DNA of 5,148 nucleotides from an uncultured Collinsella sp. (GTDB taxonomy: Bacteria; Actinomycetota; Coriobacteriia; Coriobacteriales; Coriobacteriaceae), in NCBI GenBank assembly GCA_900548075.1, contig URJD01000136.1, positions 1 through 5,148 on the forward strand. Reading direction: 5' to 3'. The translations under genes and the position numbers were made by a program. The notes below the pieces were generated by a model, which did not search any database, was not told where the DNA came from, and worked only from the letters and a program-made list of their open reading frames with translations. Numbering within the stretch: position 1 is the first letter of the stretch; every line of letters begins with the position of its first letter. Below, piece after piece: positions 1-5,148 of the stretch.

Positions 1-566
1 GCGCCATCCCCGGCCACACCACCGAGCTCGCCCGCGCGCTCAACGAGGTCCTCTCTGCCGACTGGCGTGACCTGCGCGGCGTCGAGATCGTGAGCTTTGG
101 CGTCAACTCCATCGCCGCCTCGCAAGAGGACGAGCAGATGATCAAGGACCTGCAGAAAGCCGCGGTCATGCGCGATCCCACCATGGCGGCAGCCAACATT
201 GCCAGCGCCCAGAGCGACGCAATGCGCGCGGCAGCCGCCAACCCCAACGGCGCGATGGCAGGCTTTATGGGCATGGGCATGGCGGGTGGCATGGGCGGCA
301 TGAACGCCAGTCAGCTGTTCGCTGCCGGCCAAGCACAGCAGCAGGCCGCCCCGCAGCCGGCTCCGGCACCCGCTCCCGCACCGGCTCCCGCCGCACCTGC
401 GGCCGGCGCATGGACCTGCAGCTGCGGCGCCACCAACACCGGCAAGTTCTGCTCCGAGTGCGGTAGTCCCGCACCCGCCCCGGCACCGGCCAAGTGGTTC
501 TGCCCCAACTGCGGCAGCGAAAACGGCGGCAAGTTCTGCAGCAACTGCGGAACGCCCCGGCCCTAG
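1..566 (+). CDS. SPFH-domain protein with two C-terminal zinc ribbons (3' part, YdjI-like)
   Basis: The reading frame is open through the left edge (first whole codon at base 3) and stops at TAG 564-566, so only the last 187 residues are visible. The opening residues (AIPGHTTELARALNEVLSAD, then a GVEIVSFGVNSI segment and an EDEQMIKDLQ helix) match what I recall of the end of the SPFH/band-7 domain in YdjI-like 'virion core' proteins. A Gly/Met-rich stretch (about 261-303) and a Pro-Ala linker (357-395) follow. Two zinc ribbons end the protein, with Cys codons at 417, 423, 450, 459 and at 501, 510, 537, 546. Family members are cytoplasmic or membrane-associated scaffolds; in Bacillus subtilis YdjI is linked to PspA-type membrane stress. 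The role here is inferred. A GTG at 90 could be called as a start, but the homologous sequence upstream of it argues for an internal codon. Confidence 0.85.
   Translation, partial: AIPGHTTELARALNEVLSADWRDLRGVEIVSFGVNSIAASQEDEQMIKDLQKAAVMRDPTMAAANIASAQSDAMRAAAANPNGAMAGFMGMGMAGGMGGMNASQLFAAGQAQQQAAPQPAPAPAPAPAPAAPAAGAWTCSCGATNTGKFCSECGSPAPAPAPAKWFCPNCGSENGGKFCSNCGTPRP
345..491 (+). repeat. Pro-Ala dipeptide-coding low-complexity stretches flanking zinc ribbon 1
   Basis: Codons 357-395 encode an almost uninterrupted Pro-Ala alternation, and codons 468-491 encode a second run of four Pro-Ala pairs. Between them lies the first zinc ribbon (411-464). At DNA level the first run uses near-repeats such as ccggctcccgc and ccgctcccgca, which could expand or contract by slippage. 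The likely role is as flexible, extended linkers that hold the zinc ribbons away from the SPFH oligomer and from each other. This is low-complexity coding sequence, not a mobile or regulatory repeat. Confidence 0.6.
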
Positions 567-585
567 CCCCTCTATCTGGTAATTG

Positions 586-612
586 GCGGGGGATCCGCCA
601 CCCCCGCATTTG
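586..612 (+). terminator. Possible intrinsic terminator after the SPFH gene
   Basis: Bases 586-592 (gcggggg) pair perfectly with 601-607 (cccccgc) around an 8-base loop, and a short T-rich stretch (atttgctt) follows. An alternative fold pairs 584-589 (tggcgg) with 595-600 (ccgcca). The position, 20 bases after the stop codon, suits a terminator. The U-tract is weak, so read-through into the lipoprotein gene is possible. I found no convincing -35/-10 promoter in the rest of the 567-646 gap. Confidence 0.45.
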
Positions 613-633
613 CTTCTATGGGTTTCGTTCGAT

Positions 634-641
634 AAAGGAGG
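634..641 (+). promoter_or_regulatory. Ribosome binding site of the lipoprotein gene
   Basis: The sequence aaaggagg is a near-perfect Shine-Dalgarno match ending 5 bases before ATG 647. It fixes the start at 647 even though the frame is open further upstream, back into the SPFH gene. Confidence 0.85.
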
Positions 642-646
642 ACACC

Positions 647-1489
647 ATGAAGACAACGTTCAAAAAGTCCGTGCTCGCATTCCTGACATGCGTCCTGGCG
701 CTCGCCTTTGCCCTGACGGGCTGCAGCGGCGGCGGCAAAGACCCCAAGGCCAACTTCGTCGGCAGCTGGGAACTCTCGGGTGGAACCCTGGAGGGCGAAG
801 AACTGACCGATGAGTACATGAAGATGCTCGAGGATTGGGGTGTGCACTGCGTCCTGATTCTCGATGAGGACGGTACAGGTGCCCTCGACCTGTTCCTTGA
901 AGTCGTCGACCTTAAATGGGAGGCAAAGGACGCCACCACCGTAACCATCACCGCCGAAGACGAGTCGCATGACATGAAGCTCAAGGACGGCAAGCTCATC
1001 CTCGAAGAGGATGACGGCAATCTTGTCTTTACCAAGTCCGACAAGGACCTGTCCGGCACGGTGAAGAAGGATCGAGAGGCGGCCGAGAAGGAAGAAGAGA
1101 TCGACGAGGCCGTCGAAGACGACGACGTCCAGCGCGCCGAAATCTCCCCCGCCGTCACCGTCGCCGATGACGATCTGTGCACCATCACCGTCACCGAGAA
1201 GTTCAAGGACGACTGGGGCGACATCGGCTTTGTCGTCAACATCACCAACAAGAGCGACAAGGACCTGACCTTCTACGCTCCCAGCGGGAAGACCAACGTC
1301 AACGGCACCATGAAGGAACCCTGGTTCTCGGCTCACCTGATGCCCGGCACCAACGCCACCGAGGAATTCACGTTCTCGAGCGGCGAGCTCGATAGCCTCG
1401 ACGACCTGGTCAACACGACCATCGGCATCGACGCCTACCTGACCGATTCCTACGAGGACGTCGCCTCCTACAGCGCAACCATCGCGTAA
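647..1489 (+). CDS. Secreted lipoprotein of unknown function, two-domain
   Basis: This 280-residue protein begins with a classical lipoprotein signal: basic MKTTFKK, a hydrophobic core (residues 9-22) and the lipobox L23-T24-G25-C26. After cleavage, Cys26 should be lipidated and the protein anchored to the outer face of the membrane. Residues 36-130 begin NFVGSWEL and continue in alternating strands with an LDEDGTGAL turn, resembling small lipocalin-like domains of gut bacterial lipoproteins. Residues 131-162 form a very charged Lys/Glu/Asp segment, probably a helix. Residues 165-280 look like an Ig-like beta-sandwich (a 'VVNITNKSDKDLTFYAP' strand pair and 'LMPGTNATEEFTF'), similar to DUF4352/DUF5067-type domains; that name is a recollection, not a search result. 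No catalytic motif is visible. The gene lies downstream of the SPFH gene and converges on the two-component operon. Function unknown; confidence is high for a lipoprotein, low for any specific role. Confidence 0.85.
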   Translation: MKTTFKKSVLAFLTCVLALAFALTGCSGGGKDPKANFVGSWELSGGTLEGEELTDEYMKMLEDWGVHCVLILDEDGTGALDLFLEVVDLKWEAKDATTVTITAEDESHDMKLKDGKLILEEDDGNLVFTKSDKDLSGTVKKDREAAEKEEEIDEAVEDDDVQRAEISPAVTVADDDLCTITVTEKFKDDWGDIGFVVNITNKSDKDLTFYAPSGKTNVNGTMKEPWFSAHLMPGTNATEEFTFSSGELDSLDDLVNTTIGIDAYLTDSYEDVASYSATIA

Positions 1490-1506
1490 CGGCAGACACC
1501 GATAGC

Positions 1507-1530
1507 CGCGGATTGGCGGACATATCCGCG
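1507..1530. repeat. Inverted repeat in the convergent intergenic region
   Basis: cgcggat at 1507-1513 is the exact reverse complement of atccgcg at 1524-1530, leaving a 10-base loop. A nested alternative pairs gcgga (about 1516-1520) with tccgc (1525-1529), so two folds compete. It sits 17 bases after the lipoprotein stop codon and just before the stronger hairpin at 1540-1574. It could be part of the termination region or an RNA-stabilising 3' stem. No T-tract follows on either strand. Confidence 0.4.
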
Positions 1531-1539
1531 CACATGCCA

Positions 1540-1574
1540 GGCGGGGCCGCAGGAGATAATCCTGCGGCCCCGCC
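1540..1574. terminator. Probable bidirectional transcription terminator
   Basis: A perfect 15-bp GC-rich stem (1540-1554 with 1560-1574) closes on a 5-base loop, gataa. It lies between the stop of the lipoprotein gene (1489, + strand) and the stop of the response regulator gene (1600, - strand), the usual place for a shared terminator. On the + strand it is followed only by gcttta, and on the - strand there is no T-run. Stem strength rather than a U-tract must therefore do most of the work, or Rho contributes. Confidence 0.7.
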
Positions 1575-1599
1575 GCTTTATGCCGATGCGTAACGAGCG

Positions 1600-2220
1600 T
1601 TAGCGCTCCATGTTGGGAACGATGCTGCCCTCCGTTACTGCGCGCGCGGCCAGGCGCATGATGTTGTCGTAGCCGGTCTTGTTGAGGATCTCCGAAATGC
1701 GGCGTTTGATGGTTCCCTCGCTCATAAACAGCTCGGCCGCGATCTCGCGGCGGCTCTTGCCCTCGCAGGCAAGGCGCAAAATCGACAGCTCGACATCGTC
1801 GAGGGCCGCCGTGCCCGAAAAAATGCTCTCGGGCGGCTTGGGAAACGTGCAATAGCCCGCCAGCGTGGAGCGCATCACGGCGAACAGCTCGTCGATACCG
1901 ACGTTCTTGTACACAAAGCTGTCGACGCCCGCCTCGCGGGCCTGATCGACAAAGGTGATCTCGGGCATGCCGGTCATGATAATGATGCGACACTCGGGCA
2001 GTTGCTCCTTGATGCGCGCCGCCGCCACGATGCCGTTGGAATCGTGCTCGGTGCACACATCCATCAGTATCATGTCCGGACGCTCCTTGAGCACAACGTC
2101 CAAGGCATCCGAGGCGTCGGCGATCGCGGCGACAACGGTCATGTCGGGCTGGTCGCCCACGGAACGCGCCAGGCTCTCGCGCAAGATAGTCTGGTCTTCG
2201 ACGATTAACACGCGGATCAT
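1600..2220 (-). CDS. NarL/LuxR-family response regulator
   Basis: A 206-residue two-component response regulator, typical length for the NarL/FixJ family. The receiver domain (about 1-120) shows the acidic pair E8/D9, the phosphoacceptor D54 in 'MILMDV', the switch residue T83 and the conserved K105. A helix-turn-helix output domain (about 138-200) contains GKSRREIAAELFMSEGTIK, the LuxR-type DNA-binding helices. Two usual landmarks differ: the 'LTxRE' entry is LDDVE (140-144), and the position that is often His after TVK is Arg (KRR, 172-174). ATG 2220-2218 is supported by an AAAGGAG 6 bases upstream and overlaps the histidine kinase stop codon in an ATGA, implying translational coupling. It is the last gene of a leftward three-gene operon and is presumably phosphorylated by the kinase encoded just upstream. 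Target promoters are unknown. Confidence 0.93.
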   Translation of the reverse strand: MIRVLIVEDQTILRESLARSVGDQPDMTVVAAIADASDALDVVLKERPDMILMDVCTEHDSNGIVAAARIKEQLPECRIIIMTGMPEITFVDQAREAGVDSFVYKNVGIDELFAVMRSTLAGYCTFPKPPESIFSGTAALDDVELSILRLACEGKSRREIAAELFMSEGTIKRRISEILNKTGYDNIMRLAARAVTEGSIVPNMER

Positions 2221-3716
2221 GAGCTTCTCCTTTGGGCCGTGGCGTTGGAGGCGAGCGGGATGGACACCGTAAGCGTGAAGGGCGGGGCGGTGTGGACTTC
2301 CAGGCTGCCGCCCAGATTCTGTGCGACATGCCTCATACCTGGGATACCCGTTCCCTCGCGATACGATACGGGTGCAGGCGCGCCGTCGTTAGAAACGGCC
2401 ATCCGCGCAACAGCGCCGTCTTCCGACGTCTCCTGCCGCAGGCGCACATGGACCTGATGGGCCTGTGCATGCTTGGTGGCATTGGTCGAGGCTTCGCGGA
2501 TAATCTGCAGAAAGGCTGCGGCGACACGCGCGTCGCTTGGCAGCTCGCCCTCCACATCGATCTGCACGCTCACCAGGCCAAAGGCATGGACGATATCGCC
2601 CAGTTGTTCTGCCGGTTCGGCGTCGCCCCCGCTGCGCAGATCGGCAGCGATTGAGCGCAGCAGCGGGTCGATCTGCTCGAGTGACTCGTCATCCAGGCGC
2701 CCCTCCTCCAGATAACGATGGAGGATGGACAGACGCTGCCCGATCACGTCGTGCACGCGAGCGCGCATACGCAGATAGGCCGCATTGTCAGCAACTTTTT
2801 TGACTTCTTCGATCTGGGCTTGGAGCTCTTGGCCCGCAAGCTCAAGCAGGTGGTTGGCTTGCGCCAGGCGATCATGAGCATACGCATACTCTGTTACATC
2901 CAGGCCGATAATGCGCTCAAAGAGGCGGCCCGAAACCATAACGTCATCGTGCACAAACAAGCGAATCTCGGCGGGAGAAACCTCGACCACCGCCCGCGCC
3001 TCACCAAAACGGTCCAAGTTAATCCGCACGCGGTTCCTACTGCTTTCGGGCATTTGCATGCTAAGTTTGCGCAGGGCGTTCCATGTGCCGCTCATGTCAC
3101 CTAGATCGGTGGGCATATGAAGTTCCACCAGGTTTTTGCGCATGCAGCGGTTCATGAGCAGCGGACGGCCCCTCGGGTCTAGATACAGGATGCCCACGGG
3201 AATCACGTTGATGGTCTCGATCGTCGAGAACATGGTGATATCCTCCTGGCGGTTACGGACGTCCATCAAGAGCGCCGCGATGGAACGGAACAGGAAGAAC
3301 GCTCCCTCTGCGATAAGGACAACGGTCCACGCCGAGCCCATGGCAAAAACCACCGGCGGTGTAACGGCGACAACAAGCAGCAGCTCGACCAGCATGACGG
3401 GGCGACGATAGCGCACCATAAGCACCACGCCATAGGCAAAGATTGCGGCATTGAGCCACAGCACTCCGCCCATTGCCCTGGCGCAAACGCCAAGCGGCGC
3501 CACCAGATACGAGCCAGACGACGCGAACAGGATAAGCGCCGAAACCACCAGGTGAAGCACGAGGCTCGCCTCGTAGGCGCAAATCACCTTACGGTTATAG
3601 GACGAGCGGCGCGATGAAATGAGCGGGACGTGGATCGTCTGCAGACACGCAGCCAGGGCAAAGACAACATCGAGCGCAACGATTTGGGGAAGGATGAGCG
3701 AAATCTGCATCGTCAC
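2217..3716 (-). CDS. Membrane sensor histidine kinase (HisKA_3/NarX-DesK type) with PAS-like domain
   Basis: A 499-residue sensor kinase. Five or six hydrophobic membrane segments lie within residues 5-150 (about 7-28, 47-66, 82-101, 107-126, 128-150), with almost no large extracytoplasmic loop, so the signal may be sensed in or near the membrane. A PAS-like domain follows (about 166-275; 'IPVGILYLDPRGRPLLMNR', ending 'GLDVTE'), then a coiled coil (about 280-316). The dimerisation helix has 'RVHDVIGQRLSIL', with H322 the probable phosphoacceptor as in NarX/DesK kinases. The ATPase domain shows the N-box REASTNATKHA (407-417, N412), the SNDG box (D444) and the G-box GTGIPGM (455-461). All core catalytic motifs are present. 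GTG 3716 overlaps the upstream stop codon as GTGA; ATG 3710 (497 residues) is an alternative with a slightly better-spaced GGTGAG. The gene is coupled to the downstream regulator by ATGA. Signal unknown. Confidence 0.92.
   Translation of the reverse strand: MTMQISLILPQIVALDVVFALAACLQTIHVPLISSRRSSYNRKVICAYEASLVLHLVVSALILFASSGSYLVAPLGVCARAMGGVLWLNAAIFAYGVVLMVRYRRPVMLVELLLVVAVTPPVVFAMGSAWTVVLIAEGAFFLFRSIAALLMDVRNRQEDITMFSTIETINVIPVGILYLDPRGRPLLMNRCMRKNLVELHMPTDLGDMSGTWNALRKLSMQMPESSRNRVRINLDRFGEARAVVEVSPAEIRLFVHDDVMVSGRLFERIIGLDVTEYAYAHDRLAQANHLLELAGQELQAQIEEVKKVADNAAYLRMRARVHDVIGQRLSILHRYLEEGRLDDESLEQIDPLLRSIAADLRSGGDAEPAEQLGDIVHAFGLVSVQIDVEGELPSDARVAAAFLQIIREASTNATKHAQAHQVHVRLRQETSEDGAVARMAVSNDGAPAPVSYREGTGIPGMRHVAQNLGGSLEVHTAPPFTLTVSIPLASNATAQRRSS
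2227..2233 (-). promoter_or_regulatory. Ribosome binding site of the response regulator gene
   Basis: On the - strand the sequence AAAGGAG ends 6 bases before ATG 2220. It lies inside the last codons of the histidine kinase gene, whose Gln-Arg-Arg tail it encodes. It allows efficient re-initiation at the ATGA overlap. Confidence 0.75.
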
Positions 3717-5148
3717 TCACCCGCCCGCGGCATCAAGACGATCATGCGCAGCTGGCCGGGCTCGCCCTCAAGGCGGTATGCCACGTTGCGCCCTTGCAGA
3801 GCGCTTTCGAGCTCTTGCGCAGCGGGCGTCTGCGAAAGAGCTGCATCATCGTTGGAAAAAAGCGTGGCGCGCAGCTCGACACTGCATCGGTCATGGTCGC
3901 CCAAGTGATACATAAGCGCCGGATGGTCGGTGGTGTAGGCAAAAAACGCAAAGTCATACACGCAGTCGTACAGGGCGCTTACCGTACTGGCGTGCATCGG
4001 GCGCCGTATGGCGATAATCGAGGCGCAATCGATATCGATGGTGCGCAGGTCGCTTGCGAGCTCGTTGGCAATGAGCTGAATGCGGTCGCGATCAAAACCG
4101 CTCTCCCCGTGCTGTGCCAACGTGAGCGACCCCTTGCGCTTGCAATAGGCGACGAGCATCTTGGCGCGTTGCAGCATGCGGTAGCGCTCGTGCGAAGACG
4201 CTTCGTCGGTCAACGGCGGCAGCGAGCTCAGCAGGTCGTACATCCCTTCGAGCGCGCGGGCAAGCGCTTGGTCCACGTCTTGGACCAACAAGGTCTCGGC
4301 CTCTTGATCTGCCAAATGCGTCTTAAGGTCGTAGTCGGCGGCGAGCAGCTCGTTTTGACGCTGCAACACCATGCGACGATGTGCCAGCTCACGGTTAAGC
4401 TCGTTGAGCTCCGACACGTCTTGGGCAAGCAGGGCCGATCCGCCCAGCAGTGGGAAGGCACGGTACATTACATCGGGATCGGACGCCACGGCAAAGGCAT
4501 GGGCGCGGCCGTGCTCCTGGGTTTGCAACTCCTCGCGCACGCCTACCGGCGTTGGCTTTGACACCGGCGTGGCATAGACCTCCTGCAGGTCGCGCGTTAG
4601 AACTTTGAGGTCAAGCGGCAAGGTGTCGAAGATGCCGGCGATGTCGTGATACGACGGAATGACACCGCAATCGAGACAGATTTCCATCGCCACCACGCAC
4701 AGGACGCAATAGACGAGCGAAAAGTTGAGCCTCCATGCCCAGGGCACGCGCAGAGCATACGAGATGGCAAAGAATGCGCCACCCAGCAGTACGAGCACCG
4801 CCGTGCCCGAGAAACGCTGGACGCGAAAGGACGAGGACCGACCAACCAGGACAAAAAAGGCCACGAAGTCAAAAGCCGTCCACACGAGCACGGCGAAATA
4901 ACCCCAGCCGTACGTGTAATCGTTGCTCCAGGTGTCGCTTGTGCGGTCAAAGCGAAAGACCTGCTGGTGAAAATCGTTGGTGAGCACAAATCCGATAAGC
5001 AGGATGGCCACAATCCACAGCGCAGCGCAGTAGCGGCGACCCAGGCGGTGTTGCTCCAGGCCCGCAAGGCGCAGACCGCACAACTGGTAGAGCAGCGGAA
5101 TGAGCGTCATGGGCACGTAGTACAGGTACCACAGCACGGTGGCATAGA
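3713..5148 (-). CDS. 7TM sensor / histidine-kinase-like protein with degenerate kinase half (5' end outside window)
   Basis: The frame is open to the right edge; a GTG at 5137 could start a 474-residue protein, but codons for Tyr-Ala-Thr precede it, and the run into 'LWYLYYVPMTLIPLL' resembles an internal segment of the 7TM histidine kinase N-terminal family (HisKA_7TM-like), so I treat it as 5'-partial. Numbering from 5137, five membrane segments are visible (about 2-22, 38-54, 78-98, 112-130, 138-158), with the family-like motif LTNDFHQ (52-58) and YGWGY (76-80) after segment two. A PAS-like region follows (about 163-243, ending GGSALLAQDVSELNEL), then a long coiled coil (about 242-300). 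Beyond it I find no HisKA His-Asp motif, no N-box and no G-box. Residues 326-340 (KMLVAYCKRKGSLTL) and the end (YRLEGEPGQLRMIVLMP) resemble the position and last strand of an ATPase fold. The best reading is a sensor or pseudokinase partner of the kinase encoded next; a divergent active kinase cannot be excluded. It is translationally coupled (GTGA) to that gene. Confidence 0.85.
   Translation of the reverse strand, partial: YATVLWYLYYVPMTLIPLLYQLCGLRLAGLEQHRLGRRYCAALWIVAILLIGFVLTNDFHQQVFRFDRTSDTWSNDYTYGWGYFAVLVWTAFDFVAFFVLVGRSSSFRVQRFSGTAVLVLLGGAFFAISYALRVPWAWRLNFSLVYCVLCVVAMEICLDCGVIPSYHDIAGIFDTLPLDLKVLTRDLQEVYATPVSKPTPVGVREELQTQEHGRAHAFAVASDPDVMYRAFPLLGGSALLAQDVSELNELNRELAHRRMVLQRQNELLAADYDLKTHLADQEAETLLVQDVDQALARALEGMYDLLSSLPPLTDEASSHERYRMLQRAKMLVAYCKRKGSLTLAQHGESGFDRDRIQLIANELASDLRTIDIDCASIIAIRRPMHASTVSALYDCVYDFAFFAYTTDHPALMYHLGDHDRCSVELRATLFSNDDAALSQTPAAQELESALQGRNVAYRLEGEPGQLRMIVLMPRAGE

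Noticed and set aside
357..395. Short near-repeat DNA considered as a tandem repeat locus or CRISPR-like array
   Set aside because: It is in frame, encodes a Pro-Ala linker, and lacks spacers or constant repeat length.
494..646. Upstream extension of the lipoprotein reading frame overlapping the SPFH gene end
   Set aside because: It would put 51 Arg-rich residues before a clear signal peptide, and the strong ribosome binding site at 634-641 points to ATG 647.
1594..1609. Small gagcg/cgctc inverted repeat at the response regulator stop codon
   Set aside because: Only 5 bp with a 4-base loop, within coding sequence; this is expected by chance in GC-rich DNA.
572..2329. A 585-codon open frame on the - strand antisense to the lipoprotein and running over the response regulator in another frame
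   Set aside because: Length is explained by high G+C content and few stop codons. The product has no coherent domain, it conflicts with the lipoprotein and regulator, both of which have good ribosome binding sites and family motifs, and it crosses the terminator hairpin.
2232..3120. Several + strand open frames of 70-140 codons opposite the histidine kinase
   Set aside because: All lie within a well-supported kinase gene with all catalytic motifs in order, and their products are Arg/Pro/Ser-rich shadows.
3794..4561. A 255-codon open frame on the + strand opposite the first sensor gene
   Set aside because: It is a mirror of codon bias in the - strand gene; the product shows no recognisable domain and no good ribosome binding site was seen.

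Overview
The window is about 60% G+C, densely coded, and looks like the chromosome of a Gram-positive gut actinobacterium of the Coriobacteriia (Collinsella-like). This placement is an inference from base composition, strong AGGAGG-type ribosome binding sites, a typical lipoprotein signal, and sensor proteins resembling those of gut Clostridia and Coriobacteriia. I see no mobile element, CRISPR array, tRNA or rRNA, and no gene-free stretch over about 110 bases.

Left part, + strand. Bases 1-566 are the 3' end of an SPFH-domain (YdjI-like, 'virion core') protein. It carries Gly/Met-rich and Pro/Ala-rich linkers and two C-terminal zinc ribbons. After an 80-base gap with a possible terminator hairpin comes a 280-residue secreted lipoprotein (647-1489) of unknown function. 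It has two predicted beta-rich parts joined by a highly charged helix.

Middle. The lipoprotein gene and the leftward signalling genes converge on a 110-base intergenic region (1490-1599). This holds a perfect 15-bp GC-rich hairpin, probably a shared terminator, next to a second inverted repeat.

Right part, - strand, transcribed right to left. Three genes are packed with 4-base overlaps: (1) a multi-spanning membrane sensor, open at the right edge, of the 7TM-histidine-kinase-like family, whose kinase half appears degenerate; (2) a complete membrane histidine kinase with a PAS-like domain, a NarX/DesK-type HisKA_3 phosphoacceptor and a HATPase domain; (3) a NarL/LuxR-type response regulator. 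The likely flow is: signal sensed by one or both membrane proteins, autophosphorylation of the second protein at His322, transfer to Asp54 of the regulator, then transcriptional control of unknown targets. The most interesting point is that two membrane sensors of parallel layout, only one with a recognisable catalytic core, are translationally coupled to one regulator. That suggests a heteromeric sensor complex.
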